Source of the DNA: Mesorhizobium huakuii
Lineage (GTDB): Bacteria; Pseudomonadota; Alphaproteobacteria; Rhizobiales; Rhizobiaceae
Direction: 5' to 3'
Length of the DNA stretch: 64,000 bases
Assembly: GCF_014189455.1 (NCBI RefSeq)
Contig: NZ_CP050296.1
Span: forward strand, 1,980,001-2,044,000
In this document: positions 1 through 11,962 of the stretch, piece by piece
Position numbering within the stretch: the first letter of the stretch is position 1
Layout of the letters: each line of letters opens with the position of its first letter
Notes under the pieces: model-generated
The model's database searches: none
Told to the model about the DNA's origin: nothing
The model's input: only the letters and a program-made list of their open reading frames with translations
Made by a program: the position numbers and the translations under genes

Positions 1-1
1 C

Positions 2-1462
2 CAGATCTATGGCGCCAAGGTCGAAAGCGAGATGAGCCTGAAGACCGTCGATTTCCCCATCGAGACGGCGTCCTTCGACGAAAAGAGCGATCTGTCCGCC
101 GACGAGGTGGAGAAAGTGGTGCGCGAAGCCGGCACCGACCTCAGCGACGGCGCGGTGCAGGTCGCTTCACTCCACTATGTCGATCCACAGCGATTCGGCG
201 ACGCCTTTGCCGAGTCGATGGCCGGCTCCTACGACGTCAAGATCGTACCGGAAAACGTCTCGGTGTCGCCGCGAGCTGCCACCGATGATCAGGCGCCGGC
301 TTTCGCCGAGGAAATCATTCCCTTCACCAAGGACACCGACCTCACCGAGGCCTTTGCCGATTCGGGCTATACGGGCGACGACGCCACAGGCATGGCCGAA
401 GCAATCGCCAAGCTGTTGAACGCGCCAACGCTGAAAGCCGGAACGGTACTGCGCGTCGGCCTCGAGGTTCACGGCGATGCCGCCAAGGTCGTGCGCACCA
501 GCGTCTACGACAAGACCACGCATATCGTCACCATCGCGCTCGACGATCGCGGCCAATACGTGCCGGCGCAGGAGCCGGATCCGAATCCCGAATTGCTGAC
601 CGCGTTCGATGATTCGTCGGCACCCGTGGTGGTGCGCGGCAACCTGCCCAACGTCTATGACGGCATCTACCGCACCGCCTATTCCTACGGCATGTCGAAG
701 AAGATGACCCAGCGGCTGATCAAGCTGCTGGCGTCTGGCGTCGACTTCCAGTCGCGACTCAATCCGTCGGATCGCCTCGAAGTGCTGTTCTCTCAGCCCG
801 ACGGCGACGACCAGACATCAGACGATTCCGAGCTTCTCTATGTCTCGGCGACCTTCGGTGGCACGACGCGCAACTTCTACCGCTTCCAGATGCAGGACGG
901 CAGCACCGACTATTTCGACGAGGATGGCTCGAGCGCCGAGCAGTTTCTGCTGCGCAACCCGCTGCCCAACGGGAGATTCACCTCCGGCTTTGGTGCGCGC
1001 AAGCATCCTATCCTCGGCTACGTCCGCATGCACACTGGCACCGATTGGGCCGCCCCGATCGGATCGCCGATCATCGCCGCCGGCAATGGCGTCGTCGAGA
1101 AAGCCGGCTGGGCCGGCGGCTATGGCAAGCAGATCATCCTGCGCCATGCCAATGGCTACGAGACCTCATACAATCACCAGAGCGCCTTTGCCAAAGGCAT
1201 CGCGCCGGGCGTTCATGTTCGCCAGGGCCAGGTCATTGGCTATCTCGGCCAGACTGGTCTCTCCACTGGTCCTCACCTCCACTACGAGCTGATCGTCAAC
1301 GGCACCAAGGTCGATTCGATGCGCGTCCGCCTGCCGGTCGGCAAGGTGCTGAAGGGCGACGACCTCGTCGCCTTCAAGCGCGAGCGCGAGCGCATCGACG
1401 ATCTGCTGAAGCAGGAAGATGGCAATTCGCTGAAGGTTGCCAGCGCCAAGATCGAAGGCTGA
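2..1462 (+). CDS. M23 family zinc metallopeptidase, 5' end outside window
   Basis: This is a secreted or envelope peptidoglycan endopeptidase of the M23 (LytM/lysostaphin) family, which cuts peptide cross-links in the wall. The frame is open from base 2, so the N terminus and any signal peptide or membrane anchor lie left of the window; the ATG at 32 is internal. The catalytic domain fills the last third: the zinc ligands are visible as His and Asp in HTGTD (about 1030-1044) and as HLHYE near 1273. The upstream 300 residues resemble the OapA-like and opacity-type linker regions found in long M23 proteins. The assignment is firm; the substrate and cell location are inferred from the family. 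Confidence 0.9.
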   Translation, partial: QIYGAKVESEMSLKTVDFPIETASFDEKSDLSADEVEKVVREAGTDLSDGAVQVASLHYVDPQRFGDAFAESMAGSYDVKIVPENVSVSPRAATDDQAPAFAEEIIPFTKDTDLTEAFADSGYTGDDATGMAEAIAKLLNAPTLKAGTVLRVGLEVHGDAAKVVRTSVYDKTTHIVTIALDDRGQYVPAQEPDPNPELLTAFDDSSAPVVVRGNLPNVYDGIYRTAYSYGMSKKMTQRLIKLLASGVDFQSRLNPSDRLEVLFSQPDGDDQTSDDSELLYVSATFGGTTRNFYRFQMQDGSTDYFDEDGSSAEQFLLRNPLPNGRFTSGFGARKHPILGYVRMHTGTDWAAPIGSPIIAAGNGVVEKAGWAGGYGKQIILRHANGYETSYNHQSAFAKGIAPGVHVRQGQVIGYLGQTGLSTGPHLHYELIVNGTKVDSMRVRLPVGKVLKGDDLVAFKRERERIDDLLKQEDGNSLKVASAKIEG

Positions 1463-1488
1463 CCCTCGACCGATCCGGCATGGACGAA

Positions 1489-3062
1489 TCAGCGTCGCGA
1501 CGAATCAGCCGACGATTCATCGGTGCGGCGCGGCCAGGGCAGTGCCTGACCCGAAACGGTCATCCAGGCGATGATTGCGGCAAGCAGGCAGAGCACAGCG
1601 GTCGTCAAGGATATGGCTGAAAAAGCCGCGTCACTGGCGGCAAGCCGCGTTGCTTCAAGTTCGGGCGGCAAGCCTGTCGATACCGGTTCGCCAAAACCCG
1701 GAATGCCCGGCCTGGCGCTGGTGTCGAGCATCGTCGAATAGACCCAGGCCGCCAGCGATCCCATTGCCGCCACCGCGATCAGGCCGGCAATGCGCGAGAC
1801 GGCATTGTTGATGCCGGAGGCGGCTCCCGTATCCTTGTCTTCCACCGCCGTCATGATCGCGGTCGACAGCGGTGAGACGACCAGCGCCATGCCGAGCCCC
1901 ATCAGCGCCATCAGCGGAAATGTCCCGGTCCAGAAATGGTGAATGCCGGCATGGGTAAGCAAGGCAAGTCCGGCGAAGGCGAAAGCCACGATCAGGCTGC
2001 CGCAGGCGATCGGGAAACGCGGTCCGATCCGGTCGGAAAGCTGGCCGACCGGACCCGACAAAAGTGCGATCGATGCCGACAGCGGCAGGAAGATGAAGCC
2101 GACCTCGGCCGTGCTCAGCCCCCAGCCGGCAATCAGCAGCATCGGCAGGTAGAAGAGATTGGCCGAGAGTGCGAAATAAAGGAAGAAGGTCGCGACATTG
2201 ACGCCGGCGAAGGCGCGGATTCTAAACAGACTGAGGTCGATCATCGGCTCGCGCTGCCACCGCTCGAAGGCGATGAAGGCGACGAGCAGCACAAGACCGG
2301 CGACGATGCTCGGCCCCGACATATGCCCGCCACCCTCGGCGCTCATCGAGGTCAGCCCATAGGCCAGCGCTCCGAATGCCAGCGTCGCCAGCACCCCGCC
2401 GCCGAGGTCGAGGCTTCGCCTTTCCGTCGCCGTGTCGGCCGGAACCCTGGTCTGCAGAAGATAGATCGACAGCAGTCCAAGCGGCAGGTTGACGGCGAAG
2501 ATCGCCCGCCAGATGCCGTCGCCGAAAGTCGACAGGACGAAGCCACCCAGCACTGGCCCGAGCGCCGTCGTCAGCGCCGAGGCGGCGGCCCAGATGCCGA
2601 TCGCCCGGCCGCGTTCTTTTTCGGATAGGCCTTGGCGATGATAGCGAGGCTGCCCGGCACCATGATCGCCGCACCAATGCCCTGAAGGGCGCGAAACGCG
2701 ATCAGCACGACAGCATTCGGCGCGAGCGCACAGGCGAGCGAGGCTGCGACGAACAGCACAATGCCGGCCACGAAGGCGCGGCGCAGCCCGAACCGGTCGC
2801 CGGCGGCCCCGCCAGCAAGGATCAGTGCCGACAACGTCAACGCATAGGCATTGGAAATCCACTGCGCCTCGGCAAGGCTGGCACCGAGGTTGACGCGGAT
2901 CGCCGGCATGGCGATGGCCAGGATGGAACCATCGATGAAGCCGAGCGCCGAGGCCAGGATCGCTGCGATCAATACGAACCGCCGCTGCGATTGCGAACAG
3001 AAGGTGCCGTTCGTGACCGGACTGATCAGCGGGATTGCGGCGGCTTCATCGGGCGAATGCAT
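1489..3062 (-). pseudogene. DHA2-type MFS drug exporter, frameshifted
   Basis: This is a major facilitator transporter of the 14-helix DHA2 (EmrB/QacA) drug:proton antiporter type. The N-terminal part (start 3062) has helix 1 with a GFIDGSILAIAMPAI stretch and the DRFGLRR loop typical of motif A. The rest, from about 2616 down, is in another frame and reads ERGRAIGIW then ALGPVLGG, which is motif C. The break is at an A5 run on the coding strand (2617-2621); adding one A restores a continuous 524-residue protein. Either the gene is inactive or the base is a sequencing error. No regulator is adjacent. Family assignment is firm, the substrate unknown. Confidence 0.85.
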
Positions 3063-3215
3063 GGCACTCTGCTTAGACCGCCGCCGTGCTGGCAACAACC
3101 GGCCAGCAGCCTGCAGTCCTTGAAACCAGCCACATTGCCAGGAGACATCCTATCCGGATGCAAATGGCGGCAGCCATGCTAAGTTTTCCGGAACTCGGCA
3201 GGCGGGGAGAAATCA

Positions 3216-3848
3216 ATGAAGCGTCCACTTGAAGCTTCCCCAGAAGGACGCGGCCGCATCGTCGGCATCACCGACGGCGTCTTTGCCATCGCGCTCACGC
3301 TCATCGTGCTCGAGATCAGGGTGCCGGCGCATGAGGTTGTTCATTCCGAGCACGATCTGCTTGTCGCCATCGCCGCACTCGCCCCACGCTTCCTGACCTA
3401 TGCCTTGAGCTTCCTGACGCTGACCATCTTCTGGTTCGGCCAGCAGGCGCAGCATGGGCTGATCGCCAAATCCGACAGGCGGCTCGCCACGCTGAACCTC
3501 TGCTTTCTCGCCTTCATCGCGCTCTTGCCGTTCTCGACCGACCTTCTGGCCGACTTCCTCGAATTCAGGACCGCGGTGCTGGTCTATTGGCTCAACCTGC
3601 TGATGCTCGGCGTCACCCTGTTCGCCAGCTGGCGCTATGCCGAGAAGAACGGCTTTGTCGCGGAGGACGTCGACGCTGAAACGACGCGCACGGTCTATCA
3701 GCGCATCGTCAAGGCGCAGATCCTGTGGGCGATCGGTGCCGCGCTGTGCCTGATCAACCCGTTGCTCAGCGTCGGCTTTATTCTGGTCGTGCAGCTGATC
3801 TATGCCGCTGCCCTGCGCGGTTCATTGCTGCGCAACATCATCGGCTGA
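3216..3848 (+). CDS. TMEM175 / DUF1211 family membrane protein
   Basis: This 210-residue protein of six predicted helices belongs to the TMEM175 (DUF1211) family, whose bacterial members are potassium-permeable channels. The first helix carries the family signature R.......DGVFAIALTLIVLEI (residues about 12-36); a second hydrophobic set follows a short loop around residue 125. The start is supported by a GGGGAGA ribosome site 5 bases upstream. The 3' end overlaps the convergent L,D-transpeptidase by 27 bp. Channel activity is inferred from the family; nothing in the context points to a specific role. Confidence 0.8.
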   Translation: MKRPLEASPEGRGRIVGITDGVFAIALTLIVLEIRVPAHEVVHSEHDLLVAIAALAPRFLTYALSFLTLTIFWFGQQAQHGLIAKSDRRLATLNLCFLAFIALLPFSTDLLADFLEFRTAVLVYWLNLLMLGVTLFASWRYAEKNGFVAEDVDAETTRTVYQRIVKAQILWAIGAALCLINPLLSVGFILVVQLIYAAALRGSLLRNIIG

Positions 3849-5339
3849 AGGTCCGCCGATGAACTCCACGGTGACGCCTGGCGACACCAGCTTGGCGAGT
3901 TCGCGCGCGTCCCAGTTGGTCAGGCGCACGCAGCCATGGCTTTCGGTCTTGCCGATCTTCGACGGCTCGGGCGTTCCGTGGATGCCGTAGGTCGGTTTGT
4001 CCAGGGCGATCCAGACCGACCCGACAGGTCCGTTGGGGCCCGGCGGAATGGTCAGAATCTTGTCGTTCTCACCCTGCTTGAAATTGATGTTCGGGTTGTA
4101 GGTGTAGTTCGGGTCGAGCGCGATGCGCGACACGGCGTGGATACCGGTGGGCGACGGTGTATCGGCCGAGCCGATGGTGGCGGGATAGGCTGCGACCAGC
4201 TTGCCGCCCGCATCGTAGGCGTACACTTCCTTCTTGGTCTTGTCGGCGACGATGCGCGCGACCGGGGTCGAGACCAGCTTGCCGAAATTGGCGACCTTGA
4301 TGATCGTGCCGGGGCTATTGAAGTCGAGACCCTTGTTGATCGACTTCAGATAGTTCTCGTCCATGTGGAAGCGCTCCGCCAGCGCCTCGGTGACAGAGGT
4401 GTAGCACATGCAGTTGAGCTGCGCCTTCTGGCCGTAATCTTCCGGGATCGAGGCGACATAGGGGCCGGCCGCATCCTCCGCAGTGATCGTGTAGCTGGCA
4501 AAGGCGTCGCCACCGGATTGTGAAAGTGCCGCCTGGATACCGACCGTATCGGTCGATTTCAGATTGCTGCCGGTGATCTGGTTATAGGCGGCCAAAGCCT
4601 TGTCGACGTTCGAGCCGAAGCGCCCGTCGATCACGCCAGGCGAAGCGCCGCCCCGGTCGAGGAGGACCTGCAGTGCGGCGACATCCTGGCGGGCTCCCAG
4701 CGCAAGCGACGGATCGACGGCGGCCTTGCCGCCAGTGTCCGGCGGCAGGGACGACTGCGTCTCCGGATTGACCTGCTGCACGTCCGGCTGCGCCGGATCG
4801 ATCGAAGCCTCGTTCAGCGGCTGGCGCTTGATGGTGCCCGGCTTTGCCGGCTGCGGCGCATCCGGATAGGTGTTGTCGTAGCTGCCGTCGTCCTGCGGCG
4901 CCGGCGGATAGGCGTCGACGGAGTTGTCGCCATAAGGGTCGGACTCATCCACCGGCGGCGGGATGACCCGGCCTTCCTCTTCCAGCTGCTTGCGGCGGAA
5001 CCGCGCCATGTCTTCCGGATCGTCGAGATAGTAGCGATCATCATCGGCGGGAGCCCGGCCCAACTCGCGCCGCCTTGTCTCGCGGCGCAGCGCACGACGG
5101 TCGAGCCGTGTCCCCGGCGGCTGGATGGCGATGACCTTGCCGGTATCGGCATCGACGATGACCCGGTTGCCGCGGGCGTCGTAGTAGATGTCCAGATTTC
5201 CGTCCTGGGCAACGAGAATGCCGCTATCGTCGGCAGCGCGGACAACCCTTGGTGCATTGTCCCGCGTCGGCGCGGCAAGCGCGGCAGAAGACACAAGCCC
5301 GGCGGCAAGCGCCGAAAAGGCAAAGATCGTGCGGAACAT
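3822..5339 (-). CDS. L,D-transpeptidase (YkuD) with peptidoglycan-binding domain
   Basis: This 505-residue exported enzyme forms or remodels 3-3 cross-links in peptidoglycan, or anchors proteins to it. The start at 5339 was chosen because a clear signal peptide follows (MFRTIFAFSALAAG, then ALAAP); the open frame further upstream has no such feature. A proline- and aspartate-rich linker covers residues about 100-205, a peptidoglycan-binding-like repeat follows around 225-265, and the YkuD catalytic domain is C-terminal with HGT...ESHGCVRL, where the Cys near residue 468 is the nucleophile. Rhizobia carry many such enzymes. Confidence in the class is high; the specific cross-linking role is inferred. 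Confidence 0.92.
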   Translation of the reverse strand: MFRTIFAFSALAAGLVSSAALAAPTRDNAPRVVRAADDSGILVAQDGNLDIYYDARGNRVIVDADTGKVIAIQPPGTRLDRRALRRETRRRELGRAPADDDRYYLDDPEDMARFRRKQLEEEGRVIPPPVDESDPYGDNSVDAYPPAPQDDGSYDNTYPDAPQPAKPGTIKRQPLNEASIDPAQPDVQQVNPETQSSLPPDTGGKAAVDPSLALGARQDVAALQVLLDRGGASPGVIDGRFGSNVDKALAAYNQITGSNLKSTDTVGIQAALSQSGGDAFASYTITAEDAAGPYVASIPEDYGQKAQLNCMCYTSVTEALAERFHMDENYLKSINKGLDFNSPGTIIKVANFGKLVSTPVARIVADKTKKEVYAYDAGGKLVAAYPATIGSADTPSPTGIHAVSRIALDPNYTYNPNINFKQGENDKILTIPPGPNGPVGSVWIALDKPTYGIHGTPEPSKIGKTESHGCVRLTNWDARELAKLVSPGVTVEFIGGPSADDVAQQ

Positions 5340-5489
5340 TGTGGCCAAACTCTCCGGTCCGTAATTGCCGCCGCCCGGCATTGTTCTCTGGGCGAACCCC
5401 TTCGCCAGCAAACCAGTTAACCCACCATATGGTTCCAACATGAACCGGGCATGAAGATGGCGGTTTTCCGGCGCATCGACGAATACTAG

Positions 5490-5852
5490 CTAGCTTGCGA
5501 GCCCCAATTCCTTGCGCGCCTGCTTGGTCAGCTTCAGGGCGACAAGGCGATGGCTCTCGCGCAAATAGTCCTTCAGCGCACCATCATCCATGCTCTGGCT
5601 TGTCCGACGCTGGATCCATGTCATGCCGCGCGAGGCAAGATAGGGCGCGGGCCGCAGGCCCGGCTGTTCCTTCAGCACATCATAGGCGATGTCGGAACAT
5701 TTGAAGGTGACGAAGAGCTGCTGGCCCTGATCCCAGCCGCCGATCGCAAACACCTTGGTCCCGACCTTCCAGACATGGGCGCCGCCCCACTGGACGACGT
5801 GTTTTGTGGCGGGCAGTGAGGCGCAAAAGCCGTTGTAGTCGTCCAGCGTCAT
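5490..5852 (-). CDS. MmcQ/YjbR family protein
   Basis: This 120-residue protein belongs to the MmcQ/YjbR family, whose members have a CyaY-like fold and have been described as DNA-binding. Visible family features are a hydrophobic core with VFAIGGWDQG and the GMTWIQ strand close to the C terminus. It is a single small gene with its own ATG, separated from clpB by a strong hairpin. The biological role is not known for most members and nothing around it narrows it down. Confidence 0.8.
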   Translation of the reverse strand: MTLDDYNGFCASLPATKHVVQWGGAHVWKVGTKVFAIGGWDQGQQLFVTFKCSDIAYDVLKEQPGLRPAPYLASRGMTWIQRRTSQSMDDGALKDYLRESHRLVALKLTKQARKELGLAS

Positions 5853-5874
5853 CCGCCCCCACCCTTATTGTGAA

Positions 5875-5907
5875 AACGCCGCGCGTCCAGGGCGGACGCG
5901 CGGCGTT
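5875..5907 (-). terminator. Rho-independent terminator after clpB
   Basis: A perfect 14-bp stem (5875-5888 with 5894-5907) and a 5-base loop stand just past the clpB stop. In the minus direction the stem is followed by TTTTCA, a short U-run. It also separates clpB from the YjbR gene. Confidence 0.75.
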
Positions 5908-5911
5908 GAAA

Positions 5912-8518
<2,607 letters not shown>

Positions 8519-8611
8519 ATCTGTCTCCTTCCATCACCGGCCCGCTTTGCGGCACCGGATCAGATTGCGGTGACGGACCCGCTCATTCGAGCCGGATCCT
8601 GTTCAGCCGAG

Positions 8612-8640
8612 ATATGGTGCATAGGCCATGCCGTCTCAAG
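8612..8640 (-). promoter_or_regulatory. Putative RpoH (sigma-32) promoter of clpB
   Basis: On the minus strand CTTGAG (8640-8635) is followed after 17 bases by CCATAT (8617-8612). This matches the alphaproteobacterial RpoH pattern of CTTG plus a CCATnT-like -10. It lies about 95 bases before the clpB start and no other gene intervenes. The inferred transcript start is near 8605. Confidence 0.6.
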
Positions 8641-8680
8641 ACGCCTTGATATCGGTCAATGCATAATATTGCACGTCGGC

Positions 8681-8716
8681 CCAAAACGAAAACGGCGGAG
8701 ATTTCTCTCCGCCGTT
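8681..8716 (-). terminator. Rho-independent terminator after the DUF4167 gene
   Basis: An 11-bp perfect stem (8691-8701 with 8706-8716), loop TTTC, is followed on the minus strand by TTTTCGTTTTGG. It stands 24 bases past the DUF4167 stop codon and isolates that gene from the clpB promoter. Confidence 0.75.
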
Positions 8717-8739
8717 CAACGTCTTGAAATGCCGTGCGA

Positions 8740-9696
8740 TCAGTTGTCGATGTCGACAATCACCGGTTCGGCATTGCCGCTGTCGGCAGGCGCCGCTGCC
8801 ACCTCGCCGGCATCCGCATTGTCGCTACCGCTATCGACCTGGTCGGCATTGATGCGCGGACGGCGCGGACGGCGCGGGCGACGGGCAGCACCGCTCTCGG
8901 CGGCCGCCTCGTTAAGCTCGGCCTGGGCGGCAAGAGCCGCCGGCGAAAAGCTCTCGAACAGCGGAGCCGGCGCGGCTGCCGCAACGGGCTCGACCGGCAA
9001 ACCGGGCTCTAGCTGCACCTCTGCCTGTGCGTCTGCTTGGACTGGGGTCTCGTTGCGCTGCTGCTGACCACCTTGATCGGAGGACGAAGCAAAGTCGCGC
9101 TGACCGTTCTGGCCGTAGCCGCCATTGGGGCGACGATCGCGGTGACGCCCGCCATTGTTGTCGCGGCCGTTGTTGCGCCCGCCATTGTCGCGCCCGCCAT
9201 TGTCTCGGTTGTCGCGACCGTTTTCCCGGTTCAGCGCGACCTCGGCCGGCATGCCTTCGATGACCGGCTGCGGGCCGGCGCCATGGTTGGCCACCGGGAT
9301 CTGAGCATCGGAAACGTTGTTGCTGTTGCCGGAATTGTCGAAGTCATCACGATCCTCATCGCCGTCATCGTCGAAATCGTCGCGATTCTGTTGCGTATTC
9401 TGGATCGGCATCTGCGCCTGCGCGGCGGCAATGATGCGATTGTAGTGTTCGGCGTGCTGGAGGTAGTTCTCCGCCATGACCCGGTCGCCAGAGCTTTGCG
9501 CGTCACGGGCCAGGGTGGCGTATTTTTCGGCGATCTGCTGAGCCGATCCACGGATCTTCACGTCCGGGCCGTTGCTCTCGTAGTTGCGCGTCAGGGGATT
9601 CGGGCCCTTGCGGTTGTTGTTGTTATTGTTGTTGCCACCGCCGCCGCCATTGTTGCTGCGACCGCGCATGCGCCTGTTCTGCTGTTGTGGCCTCAT
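8740..9696 (-). CDS. DUF4167 domain protein, asparagine/glycine-rich
   Basis: This 318-residue protein has the DUF4167 domain near its N terminus (about residues 35-95, KIRGSAQQIAEKYATLARDAQSSGD then NYLQHAEHYNRI), a family confined to Alphaproteobacteria. The domain is preceded by an Arg/Gly/Asn tract with a run of seven asparagines and followed by long low-complexity stretches rich in Asp-Asn-Arg-Gly and by a basic RRPRRPR segment. Such composition suggests a disordered, possibly RNA- or nucleoid-associated protein, but that is inference. Position between clpB and prmC is conserved in many rhizobia from general knowledge. The coding repeats are prone to slippage. Confidence 0.85.
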   Translation of the reverse strand: MRPQQQNRRMRGRSNNGGGGGNNNNNNNRKGPNPLTRNYESNGPDVKIRGSAQQIAEKYATLARDAQSSGDRVMAENYLQHAEHYNRIIAAAQAQMPIQNTQQNRDDFDDDGDEDRDDFDNSGNSNNVSDAQIPVANHGAGPQPVIEGMPAEVALNRENGRDNRDNGGRDNGGRNNGRDNNGGRHRDRRPNGGYGQNGQRDFASSSDQGGQQQRNETPVQADAQAEVQLEPGLPVEPVAAAAPAPLFESFSPAALAAQAELNEAAAESGAARRPRRPRRPRINADQVDSGSDNADAGEVAAAPADSGNAEPVIVDIDN

Positions 9697-10006
9697 TCGA
9701 CTCTCTTCATCTTGAAATTTTCGAAAACTCGTTACGAACGGAGGCGCTCATGCAGCCAGCCGTTTCGTTTCTTCACCGGCGTTCGCCCGCATCAATTGCG
9801 TTGGCGCCACGTGCCATCCTGTTCCGGTTACATCACTTGCCGGACGATTCCCGCACGAAGCTTGGGCGTCGTTTGCGCAAGAAGGCAGCTATTTCCAAGG
9901 AGGACCGAATCGCTAAGAGCACTGCCTGCTTCGTCTCATCCGGTTGAGGCGACCCTAGCCGCATTCCCCGGTATTGCCAAGCGGTTTTTTCGCACTGCGT
10001 CAAGGC
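9697..10006. other. Intergenic region between the DUF4167 gene and prmC
   Basis: This 310-bp stretch holds no convincing gene; short open frames here lack a ribosome site and family features. It should contain the promoter and leader of the DUF4167 gene and the 3' flank of prmC. I see no strong hairpin with a U-run. Confidence 0.5.
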
Positions 10007-10879
10007 TTATCCCCATTGAAAGACAAGAACCCTGTCGTTTCCGCCGAGATCACGCAAGGCAGCAGCCGATGCATAACCAGCCGCCCTGAATATATCCGTA
10101 ACCTCATTGCGTTGCGTGTGGCCGATCTCGACCGCAATCCTGCTTTCGGCTTCAAGAAACCGTGCCGCCTCGGCGGCAATGATCCTGTAGGGGTTCAGCC
10201 CATCCACGCCGCCATCCAAGGCCAGGCGTGGGTCGAAATCGCGGACCTCGTCCTGCAGATTTCCAATATCTCTGGAGGGTATATAGGGAGGGTTTGCGGC
10301 AATTACATGGTATCGGCCGGAAACTTTTTCGAACCAGTCCGACTGGACTGTCGTGAACCGGTCGCCAAGCCCGAGTTCCCCGGCATTGCGGGCTGCGGTT
10401 GCCAGCGCGCCGGCAGCAATGTCGACGCCGGTCGCGGTCGCGGCAGGCTCTGCGCTCAGCAGCGCCAGCGCGATGGCGCCGGTTCCAGTGCCGAGATCCA
10501 GGATGCGGCAGACGCCCTCCCGCGCCACCATTGCCTTGACGAAGGGCAGCACCGCCTCGACCAGCGTTTCGGTATCCGGCCGCGGTTCAAGCGTTTCCGG
10601 CGACAGTGACAGGCGCAAACCGTAGAATTCGCGGTAGCCGAGGATGCGATGCACCGGTTCGCCACCCGCCCGGCGCCTCAGGGCAGCTTCGATGGCAGCG
10701 ACGGCCTTGCTGTCGATCCTGCGTTCAGGGTCGGCAATGGCCTGCGTACGCGTCGTGCCTGAAAAATGTTCGACGATCAGCCGCGCATCGAGCGCCGGAT
10801 CATCGACCGCGGCCGCCGCAAGCCTGGCCCGCGCCTCCCGCAGCAGCGCTCCCAGCGCCTCGGGCAGAGGGTCAGCCAT
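10007..10879 (-). CDS. prmC: Peptide chain release factor N5-glutamine methyltransferase
   Basis: PrmC methylates the glutamine of the GGQ motif in release factors, using S-adenosylmethionine. The protein (290 residues from the ATG at 10879) has the helical N-terminal domain, a SAM-binding [13 protein letters not shown] stretch and the catalytic NPPYIPSRD motif near residue 187. Its start lies inside the last codons of prfA (8-bp overlap, ATGGCTGA), so the enzyme is translationally coupled to its substrate gene, as in many bacteria. Confidence 0.96.
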   Translation of the reverse strand: MADPLPEALGALLREARARLAAAAVDDPALDARLIVEHFSGTTRTQAIADPERRIDSKAVAAIEAALRRRAGGEPVHRILGYREFYGLRLSLSPETLEPRPDTETLVEAVLPFVKAMVAREGVCRILDLGTGTGAIALALLSAEPAATATGVDIAAGALATAARNAGELGLGDRFTTVQSDWFEKVSGRYHVIAANPPYIPSRDIGNLQDEVRDFDPRLALDGGVDGLNPYRIIAAEAARFLEAESRIAVEIGHTQRNEVTDIFRAAGYASAAALRDLGGNDRVLVFQWG

Positions 10880-11951
10880 CAAGGCCGATATCGGCCAGCA
10901 GCTTCGACTGGTGATCGGCGATCAGCGCGTCGACGACTTCGTCGAGCTCGCCCATCATCACCCGGTCAAGTTTGTAGAGCGTCAGGTTGATGCGATGGTC
11001 GGTGACGCGGCCTTGCGGGAAATTGTAGGTGCGGATGCGCTCCGAGCGGTCGCCGGAGCCGACCTGCGACTTGCGCGATTCCGAGCGCTCCTCGTCGGCC
11101 TTGCTGCGCTCCATATCGTAGAGCCGGGCCCGCAGGATCTGCATGGCCTTCGCCCGGTTCTGGTGCTGCGACTTCTCCGCCTGCACCACCATGATGCCGG
11201 TCGGCAAATGGGTGATGCGGACCGCCGAATCGGTGGTGTTGACGTGCTGGCCGCCGGAGCCCGAGGCGCGCATCGTATCGATGCGGATGTCTTCGGCGCG
11301 GATCTCGATGTCGACTTCTTCCGCTTCCGGCAGCACGGCCACCGTTGCCGCTGAGGTATGAATGCGCCCGCTGGCCTCGGTCGCCGGCACACGCTGCACG
11401 CGATGCACGCCGGATTCGAATTTCAGATGGGCAAACACCCCCCGGCCGGAAATGGTGGCGATGATTTCCTTGAAACCGCCAGCATCGCCGTCGCTGGCCG
11501 ATACGGTCTCGAACCGCCAGCCGCGCTCGGCGGCATAGCGCTCATACATGCGAAACAGGTCGCCGGCGAAAAGGGCCGCTTCATCGCCGCCGGTGCCGGC
11601 ACGGATTTCGAGGATCGCGTTCTTATCGTCAGCAGCATCCTTGGGCAACAGAAGGACCTGAATGTCCTTCTGCAACGCCTCGATGCGCTCCTCCACCCCG
11701 GGCAGATCCGCTTCGGCGAGCGCCCGCATCTCGGCGTCGGTGCCCTTGTCGGCGAGCATCGCTTCGAGGTCGGCCTGCTCATGCTCGGCCGAGCGCAATT
11801 CCCTGACCTTGGCCACCATGTCCTGCAGCTCGGCATATTCCGATGCCATCTTCACATAGGCATCCGGCGCCGGGCCGGCCGACATCTGCGCTTCGAGCAT
11901 CTCGAAACGCTTGACGACTTGATCCATACGATCGCGGGGCAAATTGACCAT
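10872..11951 (-). CDS. prfA: Peptide chain release factor 1
   Basis: RF1 recognises UAA and UAG stop codons on the ribosome and triggers peptide release. The 359-residue length is standard. The GGQ loop is present ([16 protein letters not shown], about residue 230), the Gln being the target of PrmC encoded immediately downstream. The codon-recognition domain lies before it. The ATG at 11951 is used here; an in-frame ATG eight codons later is also possible. ptsP ends just downstream of... that is, 12 bases beyond this start on the minus strand, so ptsP, prfA and prmC probably share a transcript. Confidence 0.97.
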   Translation of the reverse strand: MVNLPRDRMDQVVKRFEMLEAQMSAGPAPDAYVKMASEYAELQDMVAKVRELRSAEHEQADLEAMLADKGTDAEMRALAEADLPGVEERIEALQKDIQVLLLPKDAADDKNAILEIRAGTGGDEAALFAGDLFRMYERYAAERGWRFETVSASDGDAGGFKEIIATISGRGVFAHLKFESGVHRVQRVPATEASGRIHTSAATVAVLPEAEEVDIEIRAEDIRIDTMRASGSGGQHVNTTDSAVRITHLPTGIMVVQAEKSQHQNRAKAMQILRARLYDMERSKADEERSESRKSQVGSGDRSERIRTYNFPQGRVTDHRINLTLYKLDRVMMGELDEVVDALIADHQSKLLADIGLDG

Positions 11952-11962
11952 GATGAGGGGGC